Positions 8,828-19,073 of a stretch of 64,000 nucleotides of DNA are shown here, piece by piece. Source of the DNA: Chlorobiota bacterium (GTDB lineage: Bacteria > Bacteroidota > Bacteroidia > Bacteroidales > VadinHA17); the NCBI GenBank assembly GCA_013152085.1, contig JAADHC010000008.1, forward strand, positions 18,964 to 82,963. The letters run 5' to 3'. Below the pieces are notes generated by a model, which searched no databases, had not been told where the DNA came from, and saw nothing but the letters and a program-made list of their open reading frames with translations. A program made the position numbers and the translations under genes. The number at the start of each line of letters is the position of its first letter. Within the stretch, counting starts at the first letter, position 1.

Positions 8828-10000
8828 ATGGAAGGTGCTTCCAGGTACGAAAAGCGCGGCGTCTCATCTCAGAAAGAAGATGTACATGCGGCCATACAGA
8901 AACTTGACAAAGGTCTTTTCCCGGGGGCTTTCTGCAAGATCGTTCCGGATATCCTCGGCGGAGAGGAGGCGTGGTGCAACATTATGCATGCCGACGGTGC
9001 AGGTACCAAATCCTCCCTGGCCTATGCGTATTGGAAAGAAACCGGCGATTTGTCTGTGTGGAAAGGAATTGCTCAGGATGCCCTGGTGATGAATATTGAT
9101 GATTTACTTTGTGTAGGTGCAGCGGATCATTTCCTGGTTTCTTCTACAATCGGCCGGAACAAACGTCTTGTTCCGGGAGAGGTGATCCGTTCGCTCGTTG
9201 AAGGCACCGAAGATTTCCTGGAGATGCTTCGCGGTTTTGGTATCCATGCCGTGCTTACCGGAGGGGAAACCGCCGATGTCGGTGACCTGGTCAGAACAAT
9301 TATTGTCGATTCTACCGTAACCACACGAATACGGCGTGATGAGGTGATTACCAACAGTGGCATTAGACCGGGAGATGTAATTATCGGCCTGGCTTCTTTC
9401 GGGCAAACAACCTGGGAAACAGTATACAACAGCGGAATCGGGAGTAACGGACTGACCTCGGCACGCCATGAGATCTTTTCCCGCGACGTAGCCGGGAAAT
9501 ATCCGGAATGTTATGATCCCGGAATCCCGGATGATCTTGTTTTTACCGGTAAATTTTTACTGACAGATTCTTCACCGGTGAAAAACATCCCGGTGGGGAA
9601 ACTGCTGCTCTCCCCAACACGTACCTATGCCCCTTTTATATTTGACATTCTGAAACATTTTCGTCCGCATATTCACGGTATGATCCACTGTACAGGGGGC
9701 GGACAGACCAAGGTGCTCCATTTTACGGAACGAAACCATATCATTAAAGACAACCTGTTTCCGTTGCCACCGGTTTTTTCTCTGATCCGTGAGTCGGCTG
9801 AAATGCCGTGGAGGGAAATGTACCAGGTTTTTAATATGGGCCACCGGCTTGAGCTGTATGTTCCGGATATCGTGGCAGAAAAAATTATTTCTGCAGCAGC
9901 CGGGTACCAGCTTGAGGCAAGCGTTATCGGCCATGTTGAAGAGGCTCCGGAACGGAAACTGACGATCGAAACCACTGCGGGACGTTTTGAATATTCTTAG
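8828..10000 (+). CDS. purM: Phosphoribosylformylglycinamidine cyclo-ligase (AIR synthetase)
   Basis: Catalyses the ATP-dependent ring closure of FGAM to AIR in purine synthesis. The protein (390 residues from the start MEGASRYEKRGV) has the two PurM halves: an N-terminal ATP-binding domain with HADGAGTKSSLA, NIDDLLCVGA and LTGGETADVGD, and a C-terminal domain with HCTGGGQTKV and VFNMGHRLEL. An in-frame ATG at 8816 was not chosen because of its very short leader and poor fit to family N-termini. It is longer than the E. coli enzyme, as is usual in Bacteroidota. It is preceded by its own promoter and is not in a pur cluster. Confidence 0.9.
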   Translation: MEGASRYEKRGVSSQKEDVHAAIQKLDKGLFPGAFCKIVPDILGGEEAWCNIMHADGAGTKSSLAYAYWKETGDLSVWKGIAQDALVMNIDDLLCVGAADHFLVSSTIGRNKRLVPGEVIRSLVEGTEDFLEMLRGFGIHAVLTGGETADVGDLVRTIIVDSTVTTRIRRDEVITNSGIRPGDVIIGLASFGQTTWETVYNSGIGSNGLTSARHEIFSRDVAGKYPECYDPGIPDDLVFTGKFLLTDSSPVKNIPVGKLLLSPTRTYAPFIFDILKHFRPHIHGMIHCTGGGQTKVLHFTERNHIIKDNLFPLPPVFSLIRESAEMPWREMYQVFNMGHRLELYVPDIVAEKIISAAAGYQLEASVIGHVEEAPERKLTIETTAGRFEYS

Positions 10001-10028
10001 TTCCCCGGATTATTAGGGATGAAATGTT

Positions 10029-10036
10029 TACTTTTG
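10029..10036 (+). promoter_or_regulatory. -7 promoter box of prfA
   Basis: TACTTTTG fits TAnnTTTG, 24 bases before the prfA start codon. The -33 element is not clear. Confidence 0.55.
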
Positions 10037-10060
10037 CACCGTTTCTAAAAACCACTGACC

Positions 10061-11146
10061 ATGGCCGTAAATATGATATTGGAAAAACTTGAAGGGGTGA
10101 AGGAGCGCTTTGAGGAAGTGCAAAAACTGATCTCTGATCCTTCGGTCATTTCCGATATGAAACGGTATGTGAAACTGAACAAAGAGTACAAGGAACTTGG
10201 CCCTGTAATCGAAGCCTATAAGAAGTACAAAGAGCTGCTGAGCAATATTGACAATGCCAGAAAAATGCTTGCCGGTGAACAGGATACGGAAATGAGGGAA
10301 ATGGCCAAGCAGGAACTGGAAAAGTGGAGCTCGCAGGTAATACCCCTGGAAGAGAAAATCAAACTTTTACTGATCCCGGCTGATCCCGAAGATAAAAAGA
10401 ATGCCATTGTGGAGATCAGGGCCGGTACGGGAGGTGATGAGGCCAGCATATTTGCGGGAGACCTTTTCAGGATGTATAGCAAGTATTGTGAAAATAAGGG
10501 TTGGAAAATAGAAATGAACCGTGTTACTGAAGGGACCGTGGGGGGTTATAAGGAAATTGTCTTTACCGTCCGCGGTGACGGGGTTTACGGTATCCTGAAA
10601 TATGAATCGGGTGTTCACCGTGTACAAAGGGTGCCACAGACGGAAACCCAGGGACGTGTCCATACCTCGGCAGCATCGGTGGCTGTCCTTCCCGAAGCCG
10701 AAGAATTTGATATTGAGATACGGGCTGAGGATATCCGCAAGGATACTTACTGTTCCTCGGGACCGGGGGGGCAATCGGTAAATACGACCTATTCCGCCAT
10801 TCGTCTGACCCATATCCCTACGGGTATTGTGGTTACCTGTCAGGATGAAAAATCACAGTTAAAAAACCTCGATAAAGCTATGGCCGAATTGCGTACACGG
10901 CTCTACAATCTGGAATACCGGAAATATCTTGACGATATCTCCTCCAAACGGCGCACAATGGTTTCTACCGGCGACCGTTCAGCAAAAATCCGTACCTACA
11001 ACTATGCGCAGGGACGGGTAACCGATCACCGGATCAATCTGACCCTCTATAACCTGCAGGCTATCCTGAACGGTGACATCCAGGAACTGATTGATAAGCT
11101 CCAGATGGCTGAAAATGCCGAGCGGCTTAAGGATGCGGAGGTGTAA
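10061..11146 (+). CDS. prfA: Peptide chain release factor 1
   Basis: Terminates translation at UAA and UAG in the ribosomal A site. At 361 residues it has the usual length. The GGQ motif that triggers peptidyl-tRNA hydrolysis is in [14 protein letters not shown] near residue 233, and the stop-codon recognition region reads [16 protein letters not shown], where RF1 proteins usually have PxT (here PQT). The N-terminal coiled-coil-rich domain spans about 1-110. In many bacteria hemK/prmC follows, but here the next gene is a convergent carboxypeptidase, so prfA is on its own. Confidence 0.96.
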   Translation: MAVNMILEKLEGVKERFEEVQKLISDPSVISDMKRYVKLNKEYKELGPVIEAYKKYKELLSNIDNARKMLAGEQDTEMREMAKQELEKWSSQVIPLEEKIKLLLIPADPEDKKNAIVEIRAGTGGDEASIFAGDLFRMYSKYCENKGWKIEMNRVTEGTVGGYKEIVFTVRGDGVYGILKYESGVHRVQRVPQTETQGRVHTSAASVAVLPEAEEFDIEIRAEDIRKDTYCSSGPGGQSVNTTYSAIRLTHIPTGIVVTCQDEKSQLKNLDKAMAELRTRLYNLEYRKYLDDISSKRRTMVSTGDRSAKIRTYNYAQGRVTDHRINLTLYNLQAILNGDIQELIDKLQMAENAERLKDAEV

Positions 11147-11171
11147 ACTTTCCCCCGGGACAGGATATGTT

Positions 11172-12419
11172 TTAGTACTTCTCTTTCAGCAGTATCTTCA
11201 TTAATAGTTTGGCTGAAGTTTCTCCCCTTTTCCGGATTACCTCCCGGTCGGTGTTGTCGCCCACTTCGTAAGTGATGGCTTCGGCATGTAACTCATGTAA
11301 AATCCAGTTTTTTGAGATTTGTCCGGTGAGTCCCGAGGGTTCGGGTGAAAAAGGATGATCCGGGAATTTCTTGTTGATTTTAGTGATCCAGGGACGGGTA
11401 ATTCCCTTGCCTGAAGGCAGATCCTTATCGGCGGGCATATAGAAGAGATCAACCTGGGTAGAGTGAAAGTCAATACCATATCTGACCGTACTATGATGCT
11501 TTTCCCGTTCCCCCAGGACAAACGCCCTGAATGCGAAGGTTTCGGGCTGGTTAAACCATCGCCAGTCACGGTTCAGGTCAATTCCTCCGGCATTATGACG
11601 CCAGTGGCCGTTATCCACTCCGTCGGGATTCATCATCGGCGCAACCACTACATAAAAGTTTTTCCTGAATTTACGGGCAAGCCTGCTGTCACCGTTGAGT
11701 GTTTCAACGAAAGCATTCATCTCTTTAAAACCGGTAATCTCAGGAGGATGTTGCCTGCTCAGGATAATCAGCATGTTGGGAGCATTTTCCGAACCGATTT
11801 TCATAGCCCTGAGAGGTTTTCCCAGCGTGCTGTAACCGAAAACCGTATCCCTGATCCATGGTTTCTCTGCCAGCATCCTTACCCATTTGGCAAGCCATTC
11901 GGAGGTCATCAGTTCCTGTGCCGAAACCCACAGGGTATCCGTGCCCGTGTGTAACCTGAAAAATGCGGTTGTATCTTTGCTCGTCGAAAAATAATCCGTC
12001 TGCCGGACAGGCGTCCAGTTTTTCCCGTTTTTACTGGTTTTGGGATAATAACGGTGACGGCCATGTTCGTATCGTAATTTGATATAAATATCCCCGGGCG
12101 AACGGCTCCAGATCTTAAAAGCATACCAGGGACTCATATTAATGGGGAAATTTTCCGGACGGATGGTCAGGGAAAACGTGCTGTCATTAAGTTCCGTAAC
12201 TTCATTGACCCTTGCCCCCGTAAATTCATTGCTTATATAAACGCCGGGTTCCGGGAAAGACCATGTCTTCTTTTCCTGATATTCTATTGGTCTTGAATGC
12301 GTGTCTACCAGGTCGGATGAATCGGTTACCTGGGGCCATGGAATCACAACACGTTGTCCGAAAATAACCGGGGTGATCAGCAAAAATGAGGCTGTATGAA
12401 CCACTTTTAATATTTTCAT
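11172..12419 (-). CDS. Secreted M14 family zinc carboxypeptidase
   Basis: A 415-residue exported protein: the signal peptide ends near VIFGQR. Residues about 30-165 form a beta-rich N-terminal domain like those of cytosolic-carboxypeptidase-type M14 proteins, and the peptidase domain follows. Zinc ligands are His224 and Glu227 in RQHPPEITG and His319 in GIDFHSTQ. The substrate carboxylate is probably bound near NPDGVDNGHWRHN, and Glu385 in AITYEVGD fits the catalytic acid. It probably trims C-terminal residues from peptides in the periplasm or outside. It stands alone, convergent with prfA and divergent from pyrF. Confidence 0.9.
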   Translation of the reverse strand: MKILKVVHTASFLLITPVIFGQRVVIPWPQVTDSSDLVDTHSRPIEYQEKKTWSFPEPGVYISNEFTGARVNEVTELNDSTFSLTIRPENFPINMSPWYAFKIWSRSPGDIYIKLRYEHGRHRYYPKTSKNGKNWTPVRQTDYFSTSKDTTAFFRLHTGTDTLWVSAQELMTSEWLAKWVRMLAEKPWIRDTVFGYSTLGKPLRAMKIGSENAPNMLIILSRQHPPEITGFKEMNAFVETLNGDSRLARKFRKNFYVVVAPMMNPDGVDNGHWRHNAGGIDLNRDWRWFNQPETFAFRAFVLGEREKHHSTVRYGIDFHSTQVDLFYMPADKDLPSGKGITRPWITKINKKFPDHPFSPEPSGLTGQISKNWILHELHAEAITYEVGDNTDREVIRKRGETSAKLLMKILLKEKY

Positions 12420-12604
12420 TTAATCTCTGTTTTTTCTATTAAAAATACAGTAGTAAAAGTAGCATAAATTAATAAATCCTAAACACCGTATCTCACTGCC
12501 GGAAGTAATGGCAGTTTTCGGGATCCCGGTAAACAAAAGGAAAATTTTTTAGCATCTTTGTAAAAGATACTGTTTTAATGTTTACGTTTATATAATTCTG
12601 TCTG

Positions 12605-13438
12605 ATGGATGCATCTACATTATTTCAGAAAATAAAGGAAAAGGAAAGTTTTTTATGTATCGGGCTGGATACCGATCACCACCGGATTCCGGAACATCTG
12701 CAATATATGGAAGATCCGGTATTTGCATTTAACCGGAAAATTATTGAAGCCACACATAAATATACGGTTGCCTACAAGCCTAATCTGGCATTTTATGAGG
12801 CACTGGGAAGTTTTGGGTGGAAAGCTCTGGAAAAAACCATCGCATTTATCCGTCAGACAGACCCTTCCCTGATGGTTATTGCCGACGCAAAAAGGGGAGA
12901 TATCGGCAACACCTCAAAAATGTATGCCCGTACTTTTTTCGATCACCTTGGATGTGATGCGGTTACGCTGTCCCCCTATATGGGTCGTGATACGGTTATG
13001 CCTTTCCTTGAATATGAAGACAAATGGGTTATCCTTCTGGCTTTGACCTCCAATACCTCGGCGGAAGATTTCCAGTTTTTCCGGAATGAAGTCCAGGGAT
13101 TGGCACTATACGAAAAGGTATTACTGGAAGCTTCGAAATGGGATCATGCTGACCGGATCATGTTCGTGGTCGGGGCAACAAAAGCCGAGAGATTTGCAGC
13201 TGTCAGGGAGATTGTTCCCGACCATTTCCTTCTTGTTCCCGGTGTGGGAGCACAGGGTGGTAGCCTCTCTGCAGTAGCCAGGTATGGGATGAACAACCGT
13301 TGCGGACTACTGGTAAATTCTTCACGTGGGATCATTTTTGCTTCTGACGGAGAAGATTTTGCATCTGCTGCAGCTGCCAAAGCCCGGCAACTCAGGGATG
13401 AAATGGCTCTCTTGCTGAAAACCCGTGGCTTGATATAA
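12605..13438 (+). CDS. pyrF: Orotidine 5'-phosphate decarboxylase
   Basis: Last step of UMP synthesis, decarboxylating OMP. At 277 residues it belongs to the longer PyrF subfamily common in Bacteroidota and Actinobacteria. The catalytic DxKxxD tetrad is in VIADAKRGDIG (Asp94, Lys96, Asp99), and the phosphate-binding end reads LVPGVGAQGG with VNSSRGI. The start at 12605 follows a near-consensus -7 box (CATCTTTG, about 12553-12560). No other pyrimidine gene is adjacent. Confidence 0.95.
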   Translation: MDASTLFQKIKEKESFLCIGLDTDHHRIPEHLQYMEDPVFAFNRKIIEATHKYTVAYKPNLAFYEALGSFGWKALEKTIAFIRQTDPSLMVIADAKRGDIGNTSKMYARTFFDHLGCDAVTLSPYMGRDTVMPFLEYEDKWVILLALTSNTSAEDFQFFRNEVQGLALYEKVLLEASKWDHADRIMFVVGATKAERFAAVREIVPDHFLLVPGVGAQGGSLSAVARYGMNNRCGLLVNSSRGIIFASDGEDFASAAAAKARQLRDEMALLLKTRGLI

Positions 13439-13536
13439 AAAAAAATTATCGCACATCAGAAGAAAAAATTTTACAGGTTTTTGGTGGATAACCCTCCTCT
13501 TTGTATCTTTATTCTATACCCCGGCAGTTGTTTCTC

Positions 13537-14814
13537 ATGGCCATAAATGAGTTTTTTCTGCATTTTCTCTGGAAGGAGCGTCTTTATGATCCGGAATCAC
13601 TGGTTACTGACAATAACCAGATGGTGGAGATCATCAATCCGGGTACGGAGAATAAAGATGCCGGACCCGATTTTATGGATGCCCGGATACGTATTGGTGG
13701 TACACTGTGGGCCGGGAATGTGGAAATACACCTCCGTGCTTCCGACTGGATGGCGCATGGACATTACAAAGATCCCCTTTATGACAGTGTGATTTTGCAT
13801 GTTGTCGGGGAAAACGACCAGACAATATTCAGTGCGGGAGGAGATGCCCTGCCTGTGATGACCCTGATTTATGACCAGAAACTCGAAGAAAATTATCTTT
13901 CACTTAAAAAAAACAGGGAATGGGTGGCCTGCCGTCCGTATCTGCATCGTTTTGATCCTTTTCGTATCCGGATGTTTCTGGGCCAGCTGGTTGTCGAACG
14001 TCTGGAGAAATATACTTCGGAAATTGAAGCGGAGATGCAACGAACAAAAAATGACTGGGAGGAAGTTTTGTATCGATTCCTGGCCCGGGGATTCGGTTTA
14101 CGTGTAAATGCCCACCCTTTTCTTTTACTGGCACGATCACTGCCATTGTCCTACCTGGCAAAACACCGTGACAACCTCCGGCTGGTTGAGGCACTGTTTT
14201 TCGGTCAGGCAGGATGGTTGCAATCCGAACTTTTCGGTGATCCTTATTATGAAGCCCTGAAGAAGGATTATCATTTCGTTCAGCAAAAATTTTCACTACA
14301 ACCCCTCCCCACACACATCTGGCGGTTTCTGCGACTACGGCCATCAAACTTTCCAACGGTACGTCTTGCACAATTTGCACGGTTGATCCATGAAAATGAG
14401 CATCTCTATTCCAGGATCATGGAGGCCCGCGATTTAAATACCTTACGGGAGATATTTAAGGTCGCAGCCGGAGAATACTGGGAAACCCATTATGTTTTCA
14501 ACAAACCGGCAAAGAGTCAGAAAAAAACCTTCGGTACCCAGGCATTTCAGACTTTGCTTATCAATGTGATCATTCCGCTTTATTTTATTTATGGGAAACG
14601 TACAGGTTCAGATGAATTCAGGGAAAAGGCACTGGATCTGCTGGAGCAACTGCCACCTGAAAAGAATCAGATCATCCGGAAATGGGCTGAAGCCGGAATC
14701 GGGGCAGACAGTGCTTTCTATTCCCAGGCATTGGTGCAATTGAAAAATGAATATTGCAATCCCGGGCGGTGCCTTGAGTGCCGTATTGGCCGGAAATTAA
14801 TCATTAATTTGTAA
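13537..14814 (+). CDS. DUF2851 family protein
   Basis: A 425-residue cytoplasmic protein of the DUF2851 family, conserved in Bacteroidota but of unknown function. The family N-terminus (NEFFLHFLWKERLYD) begins just after the ATG at 13537. A TTG-initiated in-frame extension from 13501 overlaps the likely promoter sequence and is not used. Visible features are the charged DAGPDFMDARI and GNVEIHLRASDW segments, which recur in this family, and a C-terminal CNPGRCLECRIG cluster with three Cys that could bind metal. It lies 26 bases before the K+ channel gene. Confidence 0.85.
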   Translation: MAINEFFLHFLWKERLYDPESLVTDNNQMVEIINPGTENKDAGPDFMDARIRIGGTLWAGNVEIHLRASDWMAHGHYKDPLYDSVILHVVGENDQTIFSAGGDALPVMTLIYDQKLEENYLSLKKNREWVACRPYLHRFDPFRIRMFLGQLVVERLEKYTSEIEAEMQRTKNDWEEVLYRFLARGFGLRVNAHPFLLLARSLPLSYLAKHRDNLRLVEALFFGQAGWLQSELFGDPYYEALKKDYHFVQQKFSLQPLPTHIWRFLRLRPSNFPTVRLAQFARLIHENEHLYSRIMEARDLNTLREIFKVAAGEYWETHYVFNKPAKSQKKTFGTQAFQTLLINVIIPLYFIYGKRTGSDEFREKALDLLEQLPPEKNQIIRKWAEAGIGADSAFYSQALVQLKNEYCNPGRCLECRIGRKLIINL

Positions 14815-14840
14815 ATTGTCGCCCCTGAACGGATAATGCT

Positions 14841-15857
14841 ATGCGCCAAAACAGGCTGCAAATAACGGTTTCCCTGTCCCTGTTGATCCTGATCCTGGTG
14901 ATAGGAGTAGGCGGGTACATGATCATTGAGCACATGACTCTGGCCAATGCCCTGTATATGACGGTAATTACACTGTCTACGGTTGGTTACGGGGAGGTAA
15001 AACCCCTTTCTGTTGCCGGGAAATTCTTTACTACCGGGTTGATCATCTTCAGTTTGGGGATCCTGGCTTACCTTATTTCCAATCTGACCCGGTTGATTTT
15101 CGAAAATATTATTGCGGATACCTATAAAAAAAGAAAAGTGAAACGAAAAATTGATAAACTCCGGGGCCACGTCATTTTGTGTGGATATGGCCGCAACGGA
15201 AAGCAGGCTGCCAAAGAGCTTGCCGACCATAAGCAGGATTTTGTAATTCTTGAATTTGATCCCCTTAAACTGGAAGATCTCGGGCAGGCTGAAACATTCC
15301 TTTATCTGGAAGGGGATGCTACACAGGAGGAAAAACTGATAGAAGCCGGTGTGGAAAGGGCAAAAGCCCTGATTACCACATTACCTAATGACGCCGACAA
15401 CCTGCTTGTTGTCATTACTGCCCGGCAGTTTAACCCGGAACTGGTTATTATCAGCAGGGCTTCGGAAGAGAATTCAGACATCAAGCTTAAACGTGCCGGT
15501 GCCACCAATGTAATTATGAGTGACCGTATCGGCGGCCAGAGAATGGCCAAACTTGTGGTACAACCCGATGTGGTGGAATTCCTCGAAAATATTATGTTGC
15601 AGGCGGCATCGAATGTTACGATTGTGGAGTTGTCCTGTCATTCTCTGGCTCCTGATTTTGTAAGTAAATCCATTCGCGAACTCGGGGTGAGAAATATTTC
15701 AGGGGCGAATATCATTGGCCTTAAGAAAAAGGGGAAATATATCCTTAATCCTGATCCCGATGTGATCCTGGATAAGGAAGATCAGATTTTTGCACTGGGA
15801 AACCCGGAACAAATCAAAAAATTTCAGGGAATACTCACAACGGGTGCTATGAAATAA
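14841..15857 (+). CDS. Potassium channel with RCK (TrkA-N/TrkA-C) domains
   Basis: A 338-residue inner-membrane channel subunit. Two transmembrane helices (about 8-30 and 65-90) flank a pore loop with the K+ selectivity filter TVGYGE. The cytoplasmic part has an RCK/TrkA-N Rossmann domain starting with HVILCGYGRNGKQAA and including the acidic end FVILEFDP, then a TrkA-C domain (about 250-335). The layout matches MthK-type ligand-gated channels. It probably sets K+ flux in response to nucleotide or Ca2+ binding; the ligand cannot be told from sequence. Confidence 0.92.
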   Translation: MRQNRLQITVSLSLLILILVIGVGGYMIIEHMTLANALYMTVITLSTVGYGEVKPLSVAGKFFTTGLIIFSLGILAYLISNLTRLIFENIIADTYKKRKVKRKIDKLRGHVILCGYGRNGKQAAKELADHKQDFVILEFDPLKLEDLGQAETFLYLEGDATQEEKLIEAGVERAKALITTLPNDADNLLVVITARQFNPELVIISRASEENSDIKLKRAGATNVIMSDRIGGQRMAKLVVQPDVVEFLENIMLQAASNVTIVELSCHSLAPDFVSKSIRELGVRNISGANIIGLKKKGKYILNPDPDVILDKEDQIFALGNPEQIKKFQGILTTGAMK

Positions 15858-15922
15858 AGATATGTCTGTTCGTACGGGATCATAACCGGGAATTGTCAGA
15901 AAAGTAAAATTTTATCGCATTA

Positions 15923-15952
15923 TTGCATGTGTTAAAAAAAACCGTAACTTTG
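15923..15952 (+). promoter_or_regulatory. Promoter of rpsO
   Basis: TTG (15923-15925) and the -7 box TAACTTTG (15945-15952) are separated by 19 bases, a good match to the Bacteroidota promoter. The start codon lies about 50 bases downstream of the box. Confidence 0.65.
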
Positions 15953-16002
15953 CCATTCTTTTTAATGGATGTTATTTCATTGAATAAAATTAGCAAAACC
16001 TT

Positions 16003-16272
16003 ATGTACCTAACAACAGAAAAAAAGAAAGAGTTATTTGAAAAATTCGGGGAATCTGAAAAAGATACCGGGTCTATTGAAGGCCAGATTGCGTTGTTTAC
16101 TTACCGGATTGCTCATTTGACGGAGCATCTGAAGATAAACAAAAAGGACTACCATACACAGCGTTCATTGTTAAAGCTTGTTGGTAAAAGAAGAAGGCTT
16201 CTGGATTATCTGAAAAGTAATGATATTGAAAGATACAGAAGCATCATCAAATCATTGAAACTGAGAAAATAA
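16003..16272 (+). CDS. rpsO: 30S ribosomal protein S15
   Basis: An 89-residue primary 16S rRNA-binding protein of the small subunit. It has the standard length and conserved positions of S15: the GSIEGQIA segment, [18 protein letters not shown] and the basic [12 protein letters not shown]. It has its own promoter and a terminator directly after it. It precedes pnp, as in many bacteria. Confidence 0.98.
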   Translation: MYLTTEKKKELFEKFGESEKDTGSIEGQIALFTYRIAHLTEHLKINKKDYHTQRSLLKLVGKRRRLLDYLKSNDIERYRSIIKSLKLRK

Positions 16273-16279
16273 ACAAGGG

Positions 16280-16308
16280 AAGGCAATTTTACCGATTGCC
16301 TTTTTTTG
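16280..16308 (+). terminator. Rho-independent terminator between rpsO and pnp
   Basis: GGCAAT (16282-16287) pairs with ATTGCC (16295-16300), followed by seven T. It probably limits read-through from the rpsO promoter into pnp. Confidence 0.8.
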
Positions 16309-16345
16309 TAATCATTTTATTACCATACCAATTAAATCATTTGAA

Positions 16346-18478
16346 ATGTCAGAAATATATACAGCCCGTATCGATTTGGGAGACGGGCGTGAAATTACCC
16401 TGGAAACAGGAAGGTTAGCCCGACAGGCTAACGGTTCCGTCCTTCTCAGGTTTGGACGAACCATGCTTCTTGCCACCGTTGTGTCGGCAAAAGAAAACCG
16501 TGAAGATGCTGATTTTATGCCCCTTTCGGTAGATTATAAGGAAAAATTTGCCAGCCTGGGTCGTTTCCCCGGCGGATTTATGAAAAGAGAAGCCCGTCCC
16601 TCGGATTATGAAGTGCTTATTTCCCGGCTCGTCGACCGTGTATTGCGACCCCTTTTCCCTGAAGATTATCATGCAGATACTTTTGTTAATATAAATCTCA
16701 TTTCCGCCGATAAGGAAGTGATGCCCGATGCTTTAGCCGGTCTTGCTGCCTCTGCAGCCCTGGCTGTTTCGGATGTGCCTTTTCACGGCCCTATTTCCGA
16801 GGTACGTGTCGGCCGCCTGAACGGGGACTTTATTATTAATCCCACTTTTTCCCAGGTGGAAGAATGTGATATTGATATTATTGTCGGTGCGACCAAAGAA
16901 AATGTCATGATGGTCGAAGGTGAAATGAAAGAGGTGTCCGAGGCCGAAATGCTCGAAGCTATTAAAATTGGACACGAAGCCATTAAAAAGATGTGTGATG
17001 TCCAGATCAAAATGGCCGAAGATCTGAAAGTGATAAAACGGGAATATGATCCTGAGAAGAATGATGAGGCCCTTAAAGAAAAAGTTTACAAGGAAACTTT
17101 TGATAAGGTATATGCCGTAGCCAAACAGGCTATTACAGATAAGCACGAACGGTCAGCCGCTTTTGATCAGATAAAGGAAGATTTCCTGGCTCAGTATACT
17201 GAGGAAGAGCGGGAAGAAATCGAAGCTCTGACAGGAAGATATTATCACGATGTTCATAAAGAAGCCGTGCGTAAAATGCTGCTTGATGAGAAAGTGCGTC
17301 TTGACGGCCGGAAGCCGGATGAAGTACGTCCGATATCCTGTGAAATTGATTTCCTGCCGGCAGCGCATGGATCAGCGCTCTTTACCCGCGGTGAAACCCA
17401 ATCGCTGACGACGGTAACCCTGGGAACAAAACTGGATGAGAAAATAATTGATGAGGTACTGGTTCAGGGTAAGGAGAAATTTGTCCTGCATTACAACTTC
17501 CCACCGTTTTCGACAGGTGATGCCCGTCCCAACCGGGGCGTCAGCCGCCGGGAAGTCGGTCACGGTAATCTGGCCCACAGGGCACTCAAGAATATGATGC
17601 CTCCCGACGATAAGAATCCTTACGCTATCCGGGTGGTTTCCGATATCCTTGAATCGAACGGTTCTTCATCCATGGCTACGGTTTGTGCAGGTACACTGGC
17701 ACTGATGGATGCCGGTATTCAGCTTAAAAAACCGGTTTCCGGAATCGCTATGGGCCTGATTACCGATATTGCAACCGGAAATTTTGTTGTCCTCTCGGAT
17801 ATCCTGGGAGATGAAGACCACCTGGGTGATATGGACTTTAAAGTTACCGGTACGCGCGATGGTATTACAGCTACCCAGATGGATATTAAAGTTGACGGTT
17901 TGTCCTATGATGTCCTGGCCCAGGCTCTCGAACAGGCTAAAAAAGGCAGGATGCATATCCTGGAAATAATGGAGAAAACCATTGATAAACCCAGATCCGA
18001 TCTGAAACCGCATGCTCCGAGGATTGTACAGATGACGATCCCGAAAGAAATGATCGGCCCGCTGATTGGCCCCGGAGGTAAAATTGTTCAGGAAATACAG
18101 AATGAAACCGAAACCACTATCGTTATCGAAGAAATCAAAGAGGTAGGCGTGGTTGATATCTTCGGTGAGAACAAAGAGGCTATTGACAAAGCTGTTGCCC
18201 GGGTGAAAGCCATTGTTGCCGTACCCGAGGTCGGGCAGATTTATCATGGCATCGTAAAATCAATCGTTCCTTTTGGCGCTTTTGTTGAAATCCTGCCCGG
18301 GAAAGACGGGTTGCTTCATATCTCCGAAATCGAATGGCACAGAATTAACAATGTTTCCGATGTCCTTCATGAAGGTGATGAAATTGATGTAAAACTGATC
18401 GGACTGGATGAACGCAACGGAAAACTTAAACTTTCCAGAAAAGTTCTGTTGCCAAAGCCCGAAAGGAAGAAAGAATAA
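16346..18478 (+). CDS. pnp: Polyribonucleotide nucleotidyltransferase (PNPase)
   Basis: A phosphorolytic 3'-5' exoribonuclease acting in mRNA decay. At 710 residues it has full length: two RNase PH-like halves (about 1-230 and 310-540) separated by a helical domain, then a KH domain ([15 protein letters not shown], about 570-625) and an S1 domain ([20 protein letters not shown], about 630-700). The phosphate-binding [21 protein letters not shown] and [15 protein letters not shown] metal site are intact. It lies downstream of rpsO. Confidence 0.98.
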   Translation: MSEIYTARIDLGDGREITLETGRLARQANGSVLLRFGRTMLLATVVSAKENREDADFMPLSVDYKEKFASLGRFPGGFMKREARPSDYEVLISRLVDRVLRPLFPEDYHADTFVNINLISADKEVMPDALAGLAASAALAVSDVPFHGPISEVRVGRLNGDFIINPTFSQVEECDIDIIVGATKENVMMVEGEMKEVSEAEMLEAIKIGHEAIKKMCDVQIKMAEDLKVIKREYDPEKNDEALKEKVYKETFDKVYAVAKQAITDKHERSAAFDQIKEDFLAQYTEEEREEIEALTGRYYHDVHKEAVRKMLLDEKVRLDGRKPDEVRPISCEIDFLPAAHGSALFTRGETQSLTTVTLGTKLDEKIIDEVLVQGKEKFVLHYNFPPFSTGDARPNRGVSRREVGHGNLAHRALKNMMPPDDKNPYAIRVVSDILESNGSSSMATVCAGTLALMDAGIQLKKPVSGIAMGLITDIATGNFVVLSDILGDEDHLGDMDFKVTGTRDGITATQMDIKVDGLSYDVLAQALEQAKKGRMHILEIMEKTIDKPRSDLKPHAPRIVQMTIPKEMIGPLIGPGGKIVQEIQNETETTIVIEEIKEVGVVDIFGENKEAIDKAVARVKAIVAVPEVGQIYHGIVKSIVPFGAFVEILPGKDGLLHISEIEWHRINNVSDVLHEGDEIDVKLIGLDERNGKLKLSRKVLLPKPERKKE

Positions 18479-18506
18479 CCGGCCTGTATTGTCCGGAACT
18501 ATGTTT

Positions 18507-18535
18507 AAGGTCATGAAATGTCATGACCTTTTTTT
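18507..18535 (+). terminator. Rho-independent terminator of pnp
   Basis: AAGGTCATGA (18507-18516) pairs perfectly with TCATGACCTT (18521-18530) over a 4-base loop, followed by TTTTT. It lies 29 bases after the pnp stop. Confidence 0.9.
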
Positions 18536-18559
18536 GTATCTTTCCGCTTTCTAAAATTC

Positions 18560-19054
18560 ATGAGAGCAAAAGCTGAAAATTTCAGGGAAAAGCTTGCCGG
18601 CCTTCAGTTCCCGGGAATGAAAGTCCGTACATTGCAGTTGGACAGGATGATTGCTATGGTTGATCATCTGGATGAATATAAGGAGTGCCTGGTATGTAGA
18701 AATCTGCTGGATGAGGCTGATCATTTGACTGATGGATTTGATCCGGTCCGGTCTTATGAATCTTTTGAATCGGAGTATCTCGATCTGTATGCCCGGATGC
18801 TCAGCCACCTGAAGGAGGATCACGGATTGATGATGCCCGGTCATTACCGCAACCTTTATGCCCTGATCATGATGATTGCCGGAGCCCTTGCCGGAGCCCT
18901 GATGATCTATATGGGACGTTCTGCAAGTTTTGGACATTGGAGCTATGAGACCGGGATCCTTCTGGGATGGGTCATTGGTTTGGTATCCGGGATGCTTACA
19001 GGCCATAAAAAAGACCGGGTATTAAAAAACGAAAACAAAATTCTTTTTAATTGA
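18560..19054 (+). CDS. Small membrane protein, unknown function
   Basis: A 164-residue protein I do not recognise. The first 100 residues are soluble and helical with a CLVC pair near residue 42. They are followed by two hydrophobic helices (about 100-122 and 130-150) joined by a short loop, with a basic C-terminus (GHKKDRVLKNENK). It is probably an inner-membrane protein with its N-terminus in the cytoplasm. The stop is 19 bases before the prolyl oligopeptidase lipoprotein, so they may share a transcript. Confidence 0.75.
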   Translation: MRAKAENFREKLAGLQFPGMKVRTLQLDRMIAMVDHLDEYKECLVCRNLLDEADHLTDGFDPVRSYESFESEYLDLYARMLSHLKEDHGLMMPGHYRNLYALIMMIAGALAGALMIYMGRSASFGHWSYETGILLGWVIGLVSGMLTGHKKDRVLKNENKILFN

Positions 19055-19073
19055 TTTTTTAATTAAAGATCCC